64,000 nucleotides of DNA from Oscillibacter sp. (GCA_017482345.1 JAFUNB010000016.1:145524-209523), one strand, 5' to 3'. Shown: positions 8,646 to 16,850, numbered from the stretch's first letter. Program-made: numbers and translations. Notes: generated from the sequence alone by a model not told the origin.

Positions 8646-8864
8646 ATGAAAAAGCGTTTTACCATCGAGGACCTGTGCTGCGCCCACTGCGCCGCCAAAA
8701 TGGAGGACGGCATCCGTAAGATCCCCGGCGTACAGACCGCCGCGGTGAACTTTCTGACCCAGAAGCTGACGGTGGAGGCCCCGGACGAGCAGTTCGAGTC
8801 CATCATGGACGAGGTCGTGGCCCTGTGCAAAAAGATCGAGCCCGACTGCGTCATCAACCGCTGA
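8646..8864 (+). CDS. Heavy-metal-associated (HMA) domain protein
   Basis: A 72-residue ferredoxin-like HMA domain with the metal loop LCCAHCAAK (Cys11, Cys12, Cys15), close to the N-terminal domains of CadA/ZntA pumps. SD AGGAGG. It lies 19 bp before the P1B ATPase gene, which itself lacks an HMA domain. I infer that it is the detached metal-binding domain or a chaperone that hands metal to the pump. Confidence 0.88.
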   Translation: MKKRFTIEDLCCAHCAAKMEDGIRKIPGVQTAAVNFLTQKLTVEAPDEQFESIMDEVVALCKKIEPDCVINR

Positions 8865-8883
8865 CCGCTCAGGAGGAACCGCT

Positions 8884-10755
8884 ATGAGCAAGCTATCCCG
8901 CAAGGAGCGGAAGATGCTGCGGCGGATCCTGATCGCCGCGGCCATTCTCATCGCCGCAAGCGTCCTTCCGCTGCCGGACGGACTACCGGTCTGGCCGCTG
9001 TATCTCATCGCCTATTTCATCATCGGCTGGGACGTGCTGTACGACGCCCTGCGCAATATCCGCAACGGCCAGCTCTTCGACGAAAACTTCCTCATGGCCA
9101 TCGCCACCGTGGGCGCCTTTGCCACGGCGGAATACGCCGAGGCGGTGTTCGTCATGCTGTTCTACCAGACCGGCGAGCTGTTCCAGTCCTACGCCGTGGG
9201 TAAATCCCGCCGCTCCATCGCCGCCCTGATGGACATCCGGCCGGACACCGCCAACGTGGAGCTGCTGGACGGCAGCACCGAGGAGGCGGACCCGGAGGAC
9301 GTGGCCGTGGGCCAGACCATCGTGGTGAAGCCCGGCGAGCGGGTGCCGCTGGACGGCACCGTTCTCTCCGGCGCCTCCAGTCTGGACACCGCCGCCCTCA
9401 CCGGCGAGGCCGCTCCCCGGGACGTGGTCCCCGGCGACGCCGTGATCAGCGGCTGCGTCAATCTCAGCGGCGTGCTGCGGGTGCGGGTGGACCGGCCCAG
9501 CCACGAGTCCACCGTGGCCAAAATTCTGGATCTGGTGGAAAACGCCAGCGAGAAAAAGGCCGTCAGCGAGCAGTTCATTACCCGCTTTGCCCGGTACTAC
9601 ACCCCCTGCGTCGTGTTCGCCGCCCTGGCTCTGGCCGTTGTGCCGCCGCTGCTCTTTGGCGGCGGCTGGGGCGACTGGTTCCACCGGGCCCTCATTTTCC
9701 TGGTGGTATCCTGCCCCTGCGCGCTGGTCATCTCCGTGCCCCTGAGCTTTTTCGGCGGCATCGGCGGAGCCAGCCGCTGCGGTATTCTGGTGAAGGGCAG
9801 CAACTATCTGGAAACGCTGGCCCGGGCGGAAACGGTGGTCTTTGACAAGACCGGCACCCTGACCCGGGGCGCCTTCACCGTCACCGAAGTCCGGCCCCAG
9901 CCGGGCTTTGAGCAGGACGCCCTGCTGGAGACCGCCGCGCTGGCGGAAGTGTGGAGCGACCACCCCATTTCCCTGTCCCTCCGCGCCGCCTGCGGCAAAA
10001 CGCCGGACGCCGGCCGGGTCGCGCATGTGGAGGAGATCGCCGGCCACGGCGTCACCGCCGTGGTGGACGGCCGGGCTGTGGCCGTGGGCAACCGCCGCCT
10101 CATGGAGCGGCTGGGCGTCGCGGTGGAGGAAACCTCCCCCGCCGCCGGCACCGTTGTCCACGTGGCGGTGGAAACCACCTATGCCGGCTTCATCCTCATC
10201 TCCGACCTTTTGAAGGAGGACGCCGCCAGCGCCATCGCCGCCCTGAAGAACTGCGGCGTGAAGCGCACCGTCCTGCTCACCGGCGACAGCGAAGCCGCCG
10301 CCCAGGCCGTGGCCGCAGAGGTGGGCGTGGACGAATTCCACGCAGGTCTTCTACCGGCGGACAAGGTGGAGCAGATGGAGCGAATTTTGGCGGACAACCG
10401 CCGGGGCGCCGTAGCCTTTGTGGGCGACGGCATCAACGACGCTCCCGTGCTCAGCCGGGCGGACATCGGCATCGCCATGGGCGCCCTCGGCTCCGACGCC
10501 GCCATCGAGGCGGCGGACATCGTTCTCATGGACGACAAGCCCTCCCGCATCGCCGCCGCCATCGGCATCTCCCGCAAAACCGTCCGCATCGTGCGGCAGA
10601 ACATCGCCTTTGCGCTGGGTGTGAAGTTCGCAGTGCTCCTGCTGGGCGCCCTGGGCCACGCCTCCATGTGGCTGGCGGTGTTCGCGGACGTGGGCGTGGC
10701 CTTCATCGCCATTCTCAACGCCATGCGGTGTCTGCAGACGAAAGAGTTTCAATAA
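8884..10755 (+). CDS. P1B-type heavy-metal translocating ATPase (Zn/Cd/Pb type)
   Basis: A 623-residue membrane pump. In order: two N-terminal helices with no metal-binding domain, actuator TGEA (LTGEAAPRD), the ion-site helix SCPCAL (Cys277-Pro-Cys279), phosphorylation motif DKTGTLT (Asp321), SDHPIS (the HP motif of P1B pumps), GDGINDAP (from Gly514), and a last helix with FADVGVAF, whose Asp matches the Zn/Cd subgroup ligand. It exports toxic divalent metals at the expense of ATP. It is shorter than CadA because the HMA domain is encoded separately by the gene before it. It is the last gene of the ArsR operon, with a terminator 6 bp on. Confidence 0.93.
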   Translation: MSKLSRKERKMLRRILIAAAILIAASVLPLPDGLPVWPLYLIAYFIIGWDVLYDALRNIRNGQLFDENFLMAIATVGAFATAEYAEAVFVMLFYQTGELFQSYAVGKSRRSIAALMDIRPDTANVELLDGSTEEADPEDVAVGQTIVVKPGERVPLDGTVLSGASSLDTAALTGEAAPRDVVPGDAVISGCVNLSGVLRVRVDRPSHESTVAKILDLVENASEKKAVSEQFITRFARYYTPCVVFAALALAVVPPLLFGGGWGDWFHRALIFLVVSCPCALVISVPLSFFGGIGGASRCGILVKGSNYLETLARAETVVFDKTGTLTRGAFTVTEVRPQPGFEQDALLETAALAEVWSDHPISLSLRAACGKTPDAGRVAHVEEIAGHGVTAVVDGRAVAVGNRRLMERLGVAVEETSPAAGTVVHVAVETTYAGFILISDLLKEDAASAIAALKNCGVKRTVLLTGDSEAAAQAVAAEVGVDEFHAGLLPADKVEQMERILADNRRGAVAFVGDGINDAPVLSRADIGIAMGALGSDAAIEAADIVLMDDKPSRIAAAIGISRKTVRIVRQNIAFALGVKFAVLLLGALGHASMWLAVFADVGVAFIAILNAMRCLQTKEFQ

Positions 10756-10760
10756 CACCG

Positions 10761-10796
10761 AGAGCAGGAGCGAAACCGCTCCTGCTCTTGTTTTAT
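10761..10796 (+). terminator. Terminator of the metal-resistance operon
   Basis: AGAGCAGGAGCG, loop AAAC, CGCTCCTGCTCT, then TGTTTT. Confidence 0.9.
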
Positions 10797-10816
10797 CCCG
10801 GAAAAGGGGATATACT
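10788..10816 (+). promoter_or_regulatory. Promoter of the MarR-MATE operon
   Basis: TTGTTT (10788-10793), 17-bp spacer, TATACT (10811-10816). The -35 box is built into the T-tail of the preceding terminator. Confidence 0.6.
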
Positions 10817-10853
10817 ATTGGTACGAAATCAGACTCAAAGGAGTTGACAGCCC

Positions 10854-11291
10854 ATGCTTCCCGTCCACTCTCTGCAAACAGAATTTGACCGGCTGTATCG
10901 GGAAATGCAGGCGCTCTATCACGAGGCCGCCACTGCTGTGGGCCTGACCGACAGCGGGCTGATGGTCATGTATTCCATTTGTGAGCTGGGCGAAGGCTGC
11001 CGGCAGAAGGACATCTGTCAGCGGTGCAGCTCGCCGAAGCAGACCATCCATTCCGCCGTGCGCAAGCTGGTGGAGGCAGGTCTGGTGCGGACGGAGGCCG
11101 GCCGGGGCCATGAGATCCACCTGTATCTGACGCCGGAGGGCGCCGCGCTGGCGGACCGGATCGTGACGCTGCTGGTATGCGCCGTGAAATACAAAGTACC
11201 GGATATCGTGCCCAATGAGGAGCGGACGGAGGCCGTCCGGGAGATCCGGCACTATGTGTCCACCCTGCGAAAGACCCTGCGGGGGGAATGA
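10854..11291 (+). CDS. MarR-family transcriptional regulator
   Basis: A 145-residue winged-helix protein with the MarR layout: N-terminal dimer helices, HTH (RQKDICQRCSSPKQTIHSAVRKLVEAGLV), a wing (EAGRGHEIHLYLTPEG) and C-terminal helices. Cysteines near the HTH (KDICQRCS) could be redox- or metal-sensitive; that is speculation. SD AAAGGAG. Its stop overlaps the following MATE start (ATGA), so the regulator and exporter are translationally coupled. Autorepression with derepression of the pump by its substrate is the usual arrangement. Confidence 0.87.
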   Translation: MLPVHSLQTEFDRLYREMQALYHEAATAVGLTDSGLMVMYSICELGEGCRQKDICQRCSSPKQTIHSAVRKLVEAGLVRTEAGRGHEIHLYLTPEGAALADRIVTLLVCAVKYKVPDIVPNEERTEAVREIRHYVSTLRKTLRGE

Positions 11292-12634
11292 TCGGCATGA
11301 AACGGATCCAACTTTCCGACCATTTTACCTACGGTCGTCTGCTGCGCTTCGTTCTGCCCTCCATTGTCATGATGATCTTCACCTCCATCTACACGGTGGT
11401 GGACGGCTTCTTTGTCTCCAACTATGTGGGTAAGATCCCCTTTGCCGCCCTGAATCTCATCTGGCCGTATCTGATGCTCTTCGGCGTGGTGGGCTTCATG
11501 GTGGGCACCGGCGGCAGCGCGGTGGTGTCCCGCTCGTTGGGCGAGGGCAAGCCGGACCGTGCCCGGCAGGAGTTTTCCCTGCTGGTGTACTTCACCATCG
11601 CCGCCGGCGTCATTCTCACCATCCTCGGCATCCTGTTCATGGAGCCGGTGGCCCGTCTGCTGGGCGCGGAGGGCGAGATGGTAAGCCTGTGTGTCCTGTA
11701 CGGCAACATCATCATGGCGGCCCAGACAACCTTCATGCTCCAGACCATGTTCCAGGCCTTCTTTGTCACGGCGGAAAAGCCCCAGCTGGGCCTTGCATTT
11801 ACGCTGGCGGCGGGCTTGACCAACATGGTGCTGGACTGGCTGCTGGTGGCGGTGTTCCCGCTGGGACTGGTGGGCGCGGCACTGGCCACGGCCCTCAGCC
11901 AAGTGGTGGGCGGCATCGGCCCGCTCCTGTACTTCGCCCGGAAAAACGGCAGTCTCCTGTGGCTGACCAAGACGGCCTTCAACGGCCGGACGCTGCTGCA
12001 GACCTGCGCCAACGGCTCCTCGGAGCTGATGAGCAACCTGTCCACCTCCATCGTCAGCGCGCTGTATAACCTGCAGCTGCTGCGGCTGGCGGGGGAGGAC
12101 GGCGTGGCGGCCTACGGCGTCATTATGTACGCAAATTTCGTCTTTATGGCGATTTTTCTGGGGTATTCCATCGGAATGGCGCCGGTCGTCGGATACCACT
12201 ACGGCGCGGGCAACACGGACGAGCTGAAGAGTCTTCTGAAAAAGAGCCTTGTGCTCATGGCTGTGGGCGGCACGGTCATGCTGGTGCTCAGTCAGGTACT
12301 GGCAGAGCCACTGTCCCGGGCGTTCGTGGGATACGACCCCGGATTGCTGCTTTTGACCGTCCGCGGCCTGCGGCTGTTTGCTGTTTCGTTCCTGCTGCTG
12401 GGCTTCAACATCTTCGGCTCGGCCTTCTTCACCGCCCTCAGCAACGGCGCGGTGTCCGCCGCCATCTCCTTCCTGCGGACGCTGCTGTTCCAGGTGGCGG
12501 CCATCCTCATCCTGCCGGAAATCCTGCCCGGCGCCGACGGCGTGTGGCTGTCCGTGGTGGCAGCGGAGGCGCTGGCGCTGGTGGTGACGGTGTATTTTCT
12601 GGTGAAGATGAAGGGGAAGTATCAATATGCGTGA
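11288..12634 (+). CDS. MATE-family efflux transporter
   Basis: A 448-residue, twelve-helix exporter (FTYGRLLRFVLPSIVMMIFTSIYTVVDGFFVSNYVG at the start; second half begins near SSELMSNLSTSIV). It resembles the DinF/NorM-like clostridial MATE branch. The ATG at 11288 overlaps the MarR stop; an ATG at 11297 is an alternative. It is distinct in sequence from the MATE gene at 6130. A hairpin terminator lies at the stop codon. Confidence 0.9.
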   Translation: MIGMKRIQLSDHFTYGRLLRFVLPSIVMMIFTSIYTVVDGFFVSNYVGKIPFAALNLIWPYLMLFGVVGFMVGTGGSAVVSRSLGEGKPDRARQEFSLLVYFTIAAGVILTILGILFMEPVARLLGAEGEMVSLCVLYGNIIMAAQTTFMLQTMFQAFFVTAEKPQLGLAFTLAAGLTNMVLDWLLVAVFPLGLVGAALATALSQVVGGIGPLLYFARKNGSLLWLTKTAFNGRTLLQTCANGSSELMSNLSTSIVSALYNLQLLRLAGEDGVAAYGVIMYANFVFMAIFLGYSIGMAPVVGYHYGAGNTDELKSLLKKSLVLMAVGGTVMLVLSQVLAEPLSRAFVGYDPGLLLLTVRGLRLFAVSFLLLGFNIFGSAFFTALSNGAVSAAISFLRTLLFQVAAILILPEILPGADGVWLSVVAAEALALVVTVYFLVKMKGKYQYA

Positions 12635-12662
12635 AAAAAGACCGCCTCGGTGAGGCGGTCTT
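12621..12662. repeat. Direct repeat, left copy, containing a bidirectional terminator
   Basis: A 42-bp sequence that recurs at 13401-13442 with four mismatches, exactly 780 bp away. Its core is the hairpin GACCGCCTC-GGT-GAGGCGGTC preceded by A6. It terminates the minus-strand HTH gene and probably the plus-strand MATE gene. Confidence 0.9.
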
Positions 12663-12879
12663 ACTTGTTCGGCGGATAAGGGCGGGGATCGTCTGTCAGG
12701 CCGGCAAGGTAATCCATGCTGGTTTCCAGCGCCATGGCGATCCGGCGGCACTGTTCAAACGTCATATTGCGCTTTCCGGTTTCGATTTTGGAATAATCGC
12801 TCTGGTCGATGCCAGTCAGCATCTGCATTTTAATTTGGGAATATCCCCGTTCTTTTCGGAGTATTTTCATTGGCGTCAT
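12661..12879 (-). CDS. Small XRE/Cro-type HTH repressor (module 1)
   Basis: A 72-residue protein that is essentially one Cro/C1 HTH: five helices with QMLTGIDQSDYSKIETGKR as recognition region and the tail YLAGLTDDPRPYPPNK. The tail resembles the end of the HTH protein at 32630 (YLLGLTDVRDPYPRKK). The start is the ATG at 12879 after GGGTGA; a GTG four codons upstream is possible. It is divergent from the small gene at 12961 with an operator palindrome between, so it probably represses itself and its partner. Confidence 0.85.
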   Translation of the reverse strand: MTPMKILRKERGYSQIKMQMLTGIDQSDYSKIETGKRNMTFEQCRRIAMALETSMDYLAGLTDDPRPYPPNK

Positions 12880-12906
12880 ACTATCACCCACAAAAATTAT
12901 GCCCCA

Positions 12907-12943
12907 TTGACCTATTGATAATAGGGTGATCTTGACCTATAAT
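12907..12943 (+). promoter_or_regulatory. Promoter and operator between HTH gene and small partner (module 1)
   Basis: TTGATA (12915-12920), 17-bp spacer, TATAAT (12938-12943). The -35 box lies inside the palindrome CCTATTGATAATAGG (12911-12925). TTGACCTAT occurs twice, at 12907 and 12932, on the same strand. A repressor on these sites would shut the small-protein gene off. Confidence 0.7.
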
Positions 12944-12960
12944 GGCAGAGAGGTGACGCT

Positions 12961-13137
12961 ATGACGACCTACAAAGAGTTGTATTTTCATCTGTTCAATG
13001 CTTTGACCGATGCCATTTGTGAATTAGAGGAGGGGCGGGTGGTGACTGCCATTCTCCGTATGAAGCACGCGCAGCAGGCGGCTGAGGAACTGCATTTGGA
13101 AACGGATATTATCCCGGAGGATGGGATGGATTTTTAA
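12961..13137 (+). CDS. Small helical acidic protein paired with HTH gene (module 1)
   Basis: A 58-residue protein starting MTTYKELYFHLFNALTDA, with ATG after GAGAGGTGA. It is predicted to be mostly helical, with an acidic C-terminus. It is homologous to the 55-residue protein at 32945 (35 of 55 positions identical by my count). Conservation of two copies, each divergent from an HTH gene, argues that it is real. I know no function for it; an antirepressor, co-repressor or toxin/antitoxin partner are all possible. Confidence 0.8.
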   Translation: MTTYKELYFHLFNALTDAICELEEGRVVTAILRMKHAQQAAEELHLETDIIPEDGMDF

Positions 13138-13146
13138 TACGTTTCT

Positions 13147-13393
13147 GCCATGGAGATGGCCTTTCCCTGAACCCCCCATTTTCTTTTTCTTGAAAAGAAA
13201 ACGGGCCGTTCACGGTCCAAAAGAAAATCGCTTTTTGTCTTAGAAAGAGACTTTGGGCAGAGGATTTCAGTCGAAGCGTTGGGCGCGGGCATGGCTTTAC
13301 CGTGTTTGATACCGTTCAGCCCGCGACGAACTGCCTGCTTGATTCAAGGTGCTTGACGATTCCCTCTGCTTCTCTTTCCGCTGCCGCTGCTCC
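13147..13393. repeat. 247-bp dispersed non-coding repeat, copy A
   Basis: It aligns end to end, without net length change, with 25056-25302; I judge about three quarters of positions identical. It contains a hairpin (TTTTCTTTTTC/GAAAAGAAAA near 13179-13200), a conserved block with CTTAGAAAGAGAC, and a highly conserved right end (CTCTGCTTCTCTTTCCGC). Both copies lie just past the 3' end of a minus-strand gene (nadE here, recF for copy B). No protein is evident. It fills the gene-free stretch 13138-13452 together with the right direct repeat. Confidence 0.85.
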
Positions 13394-13400
13394 GGCTATT

Positions 13401-13442
13401 ATCAGACTGCATGAAAAAAGACCGCCTCGGTGAGGCGGTCTT
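13401..13442. repeat. Direct repeat, right copy, containing the nadE terminator
   Basis: Second copy of the 42-bp repeat at 12621-12662. On the minus strand it is the terminator of nadE (stem GACCGCCTC/GAGGCGGTC, then T6). The two copies bracket the HTH module and the dispersed repeat. Confidence 0.9.
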
Positions 13443-13452
13443 TCTGATTTGA

Positions 13453-15363
13453 TTATACCAGCGTCTCCAGCTCTGCCTGCCAGATCGTCCACTTGGCGTC
13501 GCTGGGCATCCGCCAGTCGCCGCGGGGGGACATGGCCACGGAGCCGATCTTGGGGCCGTCGGGCACACAGTTGCGCTTGAACTGCTGGGTGAAGAAGCGG
13601 CGGTAGAAGGTCTTCAGCCACTTCAGGATCACCTCGCGGCTGTAGCGGTCGCCCAGGGCGTACACCGCCAGGCGGTAGATCTTGGCAGGGGAGAAGCCCC
13701 AGCGGAGCATATAGTACAGGAAGAAGTCATGCAGCTCGTAGGGGCCAACCAGATCCTCCGTCTTCTGGCTGATCTGGCCCTGAACAGCGGGCAGCAGCTC
13801 GGGGGAGACGGGAGTATCCAGAATGTCCTCCAGCACGTCGTGGAGGGCCTCGTCCTTGCCCTCGTTATCCTTGGCCAGATAGCCCACCAGATGGCGCACC
13901 AGCGTCTTGGGGATGGAGCAGTTGACGGCATACATGCTCATGTGGTCGCCGTTGTAGGTGCACCAGCCCAGGGCCAGCTCACTGAGGTCGCCGGTACCGA
14001 TGACCAGACCGCCGGTGGCATTGGCGATGTCCATGAGCACCTGGGTGCGCTCGCGGGCCTGACCATTCTCGAACGTGACAGAGTGATCGTCCATGGAGTG
14101 GCCGATGTCCTTAAAATGGCTGCGGACAGAGGCGGAAATGTCCACGGTGCGCAGCGTGGCGCCCATCTGCTCCGCCAGAATGACGGCGTTGTTCTTCGTG
14201 CGGTTGGTGGTGCCGAAGCAGGGCATGGTCACCGCCACGATGTCCGTCATGGGGCGGTTCAGCATCTTCATGGCAAGGCCGGTAATGAGGACCGCCAGCG
14301 TGGAGTCCAGACCGCCGGACAGGCCGATGACTGCCGTCCTGGCGCCGGTGTGCTCCATCCGCTGCTTGAGGCCCAGAGAGGCGATGAACAGGATCTCCTG
14401 GCAGCGGCGGTCCCGCTCGGCCTTGTCCTCCGGCACGAAGGGCATGGGCGGCACGTAGCGGGTCAGCTTCGTCTCCGTCAGGGTCTGGTCAAAGGGAATG
14501 GCCTCCGCCTCGCCGGATTCAGCGAAGCGCTGGGTGCGGCGGCGCTCGTAGGCCAGCTTGCCCACGTCGATCTCCGTCATCCGCAGACCGCCCTCGAAGC
14601 GGCTCTCCTGCAGCAGGTGGCCGTCCTCGGCCATGATCTGGTGGGCGCCGAACACGGAATCGGAGGTGGACTCGCCCTCGCCGGAGCTGGCGTACAGATA
14701 GCCACACAGGAGCTTGGCGGACTGCATGGTGACCAGATGGCGGCGGTACTTGTCCGCGCCGACGATATCGCTGGCGGCGGCCAGGTTGCCGATAATGGTG
14801 GCGCCGGCGGCAGCCAGATTCACAGAGGGGGAGACAGGGGCGTCCAGATCCTCGCAGATCTCAAAGCCCAGGGTCAGCTCCGGCAGCTGAGCGCAGCGGA
14901 ACACCAGCGCCTTGCCGAAGGGCACAGACTTGCCCAGCAGGGTAACGGCGCCGTTCTCCGCGGGAGCGGGGGCGAACTGGCGGCGCTCGTAGGATTCGCC
15001 GTAATTGGGCAGATTCGTCTTGGGAACCACGCCCAGAATCTCGCCTTTTTGTATAATTACAGCGCAATTATACAGTTTGTTATTGACGCGCAGAGGCATG
15101 CCCACCGCCGTGACGATCTCCAGCGGACGGGTGGCAGCCAGGACGGTGGCCAGGGCCTCCTCGGCGGAGCGCAGCAGGGTGTCCTGATAGAACAGGTCGC
15201 CGCAGGTATAGCCGGTCAGGCCCAGCTCCGGCAGCACCAGCGCCTTGGCGCCGGCCTTTTCCGCCTGACGCATCATGGAAAACGTCTGCTCGGCGTTATA
15301 GTGGCAGTCCGCAAGGCGCAGCTTCGGCGCGCCGCAGGCAACGGAAATGAATCCATCTCTCAT
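13453..15363 (-). CDS. nadE: Glutamine-dependent NAD+ synthetase
   Basis: A 636-residue two-domain enzyme that amidates nicotinate adenine dinucleotide to NAD+. Residues 1 to about 275 form the nitrilase-type glutaminase (PELGLTGYTCGD with the catalytic Glu, FEICEDLDAP with the nucleophile Cys). Residues about 320-600 form the synthetase with the PP-loop GLSGGLDSTLAV. The length is normal for the glutamine-dependent form. SD AGGAGG. Single gene with its own terminator. Its coding sequence holds a palindrome (15050-15074) whose arms and spacing match one in front of dut. Confidence 0.94.
   Translation of the reverse strand: MRDGFISVACGAPKLRLADCHYNAEQTFSMMRQAEKAGAKALVLPELGLTGYTCGDLFYQDTLLRSAEEALATVLAATRPLEIVTAVGMPLRVNNKLYNCAVIIQKGEILGVVPKTNLPNYGESYERRQFAPAPAENGAVTLLGKSVPFGKALVFRCAQLPELTLGFEICEDLDAPVSPSVNLAAAGATIIGNLAAASDIVGADKYRRHLVTMQSAKLLCGYLYASSGEGESTSDSVFGAHQIMAEDGHLLQESRFEGGLRMTEIDVGKLAYERRRTQRFAESGEAEAIPFDQTLTETKLTRYVPPMPFVPEDKAERDRRCQEILFIASLGLKQRMEHTGARTAVIGLSGGLDSTLAVLITGLAMKMLNRPMTDIVAVTMPCFGTTNRTKNNAVILAEQMGATLRTVDISASVRSHFKDIGHSMDDHSVTFENGQARERTQVLMDIANATGGLVIGTGDLSELALGWCTYNGDHMSMYAVNCSIPKTLVRHLVGYLAKDNEGKDEALHDVLEDILDTPVSPELLPAVQGQISQKTEDLVGPYELHDFFLYYMLRWGFSPAKIYRLAVYALGDRYSREVILKWLKTFYRRFFTQQFKRNCVPDGPKIGSVAMSPRGDWRMPSDAKWTIWQAELETLV
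15050..15074. promoter_or_regulatory. Palindrome TGTATAAT-N9-ATTATACA inside nadE
   Basis: Exact inverted repeat with 9-nt spacing, identical in arm sequence and spacing to the one at 59181-59205. It lies about 290 bp into the nadE coding region. Its role is unknown. Confidence 0.4.
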
Positions 15364-15493
15364 GGGAAAGCCTCCTGTCTTTGGCTAAAATTGATGATAC
15401 TATATTTTACACCGTGTTTTGGCGATTTACAAGGCATACCACTTTGTCCAAAAAATTCCGGCAGTCCGCCGGATGGACGAAGCAGGACAAAAC

Positions 15494-15502
15494 TGGTATA
15501 AT
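15494..15502 (+). promoter_or_regulatory. Extended -10 promoter of the LOR/SDH gene
   Basis: TGGTATAAT: perfect TATAAT (15497-15502) with an upstream TG, and a weak -35 (TGGACG, 15474-15479) at 17 bp. Confidence 0.6.
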
Positions 15503-15533
15503 GGGCGTACCCCCATTGGAAAGGAGCCCCCTT

Positions 15534-16625
15534 ATGCCTCTGAAATTTCGCTCGTATTACCCGCCGGATTTTACCGCGTTGGGTTTGGACGGCGCCCCTG
15601 ACGCCGTGTTTCTGCCCGCGCCCCGGGACGGCGTGGCGCCTGAGAAGTATCATGCCCTGAGTATTTTCCCCGAATACTTCAAAATCAACGGAACATGGAC
15701 GCTGGCCGCCGAAAGCCGCATGGACTGCGTGGCCGTTTTGGAGAATGGTCAGATTTTTGTCCGGGAATTCCGCCTGCTGAAGGCCGGCGATCTCGTCGCC
15801 GTGGGCCGCACGGAGCAGGGCGAGGAGGGCATTTACGTTTATCCCGACGGCTTCCGGGAGGAGGAAGAGACCCGGGAGGCCTTCGCCTTCCGACAGAGCC
15901 GCTCCCGTGAGACAGCCTTCTCCCGGGACTACGACGAGCTGTATGAGCTGCTGCGCCACGAACGGGAGCACGGCAAGATCGTCTGGGTCATGGGCCCCGC
16001 CTTCGCCTTTGACCACGACGCCCGCAACGCCTTCTGCGCCCTGATCGAGGGCGGCTACGTGGGCGCGGTGCTGGCGGGCAACGCCCTGGCCACCCACGAT
16101 CTGGAGGCCGCGTACTTAGGCACCGCTCTGGGCCAGAACATCTACACCCAGTACAGCGTGCCCGGCGGACACTATCACCATCTGGACACCATCAACCGGG
16201 TGAAGCTCCACGGCTCCATTCCCGCTTTTCTCGAGGCCGAGGGCATTGACAACGGCATCATCTACACCTGTGAGAAGTGCGGCGTGCCCTATGTGCTGGC
16301 CGGCTCCATCCGGGACGACGGTCCGCTGCCCTCCGTCATCGGCACCGCCTACGACGCCCAGGACGCCATGCGCAATGAGATCCGCGGCGCCACCACCGTC
16401 ATCTGCATGGCCACCACCCTCCACACCATCGCCACCGGCAACATGACCCCGTCCTTCCGGGTGCTGCCGGACGGCACCGTGCGGCAGGTGTACTTCTATT
16501 GTGTGGACATTTCCGAGTTCACCGTCAACAAGCTCAGCGACCGGGGCAGCCTGTCCGCCCGGGGCATCGTCACCAACGCCCAGGATTTCATCGTGAATCT
16601 GAGCCGCGGTCTGGGCCTGATGTAA
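15534..16625 (+). CDS. LOR/SDH-family protein, possible ornithine cyclodeaminase
   Basis: A 363-residue soluble protein resembling the LOR/SDH conserved domain (TIGR00300), also found as the C-terminal part of cyanobacterial AgrE/ArgZ and in archaeal ornithine cyclodeaminases. Landmarks are VWVMGPAFAFDHDARNAF, a GYVGAVLAGNALATHDLEAA stretch that binds a nucleotide in relatives, a HYHHLDTINRVK segment and CEKCGVPYVLAGSIRDDG. By analogy it may convert ornithine to proline with NAD. That assignment is inferred. The ATG at 15534 follows AAAGGAG; longer in-frame starts lie upstream of the promoter. Monocistronic, with a terminator. Confidence 0.7.
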   Translation: MPLKFRSYYPPDFTALGLDGAPDAVFLPAPRDGVAPEKYHALSIFPEYFKINGTWTLAAESRMDCVAVLENGQIFVREFRLLKAGDLVAVGRTEQGEEGIYVYPDGFREEEETREAFAFRQSRSRETAFSRDYDELYELLRHEREHGKIVWVMGPAFAFDHDARNAFCALIEGGYVGAVLAGNALATHDLEAAYLGTALGQNIYTQYSVPGGHYHHLDTINRVKLHGSIPAFLEAEGIDNGIIYTCEKCGVPYVLAGSIRDDGPLPSVIGTAYDAQDAMRNEIRGATTVICMATTLHTIATGNMTPSFRVLPDGTVRQVYFYCVDISEFTVNKLSDRGSLSARGIVTNAQDFIVNLSRGLGLM

Positions 16626-16641
16626 CCGCATAGAGAAACAA

Positions 16642-16668
16642 AAAGGACCGCCGAATGGCGGTCCTTTC
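16642..16668 (+). terminator. Terminator of the LOR/SDH gene
   Basis: AAAGGACCGCC, loop GAAT, GGCGGTCCTTT. Confidence 0.85.
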
Positions 16669-16850
16669 TGCTGTGTGTGTTTTAGGAGGGAGAAAAAGCA
16701 TTGGGTTTGGGAGTACCCTTTGCTGATATTAAGATACCCCATAATTTTGTCCGAATTATGTTCCAGTTATGAACAGTTTGTAAATGATTTCCCGCGAAAT
16801 CGTTTACCACAGATATTTCCTAAAAATTCTCCCCCAGTGTTTTGAACAAC

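Noticed and set aside
16669-16850. Possible structured RNA between the LOR/SDH terminator and rnhA
   Set aside because: I found no convincing stem set, motif or promoter; nothing supportable in it.
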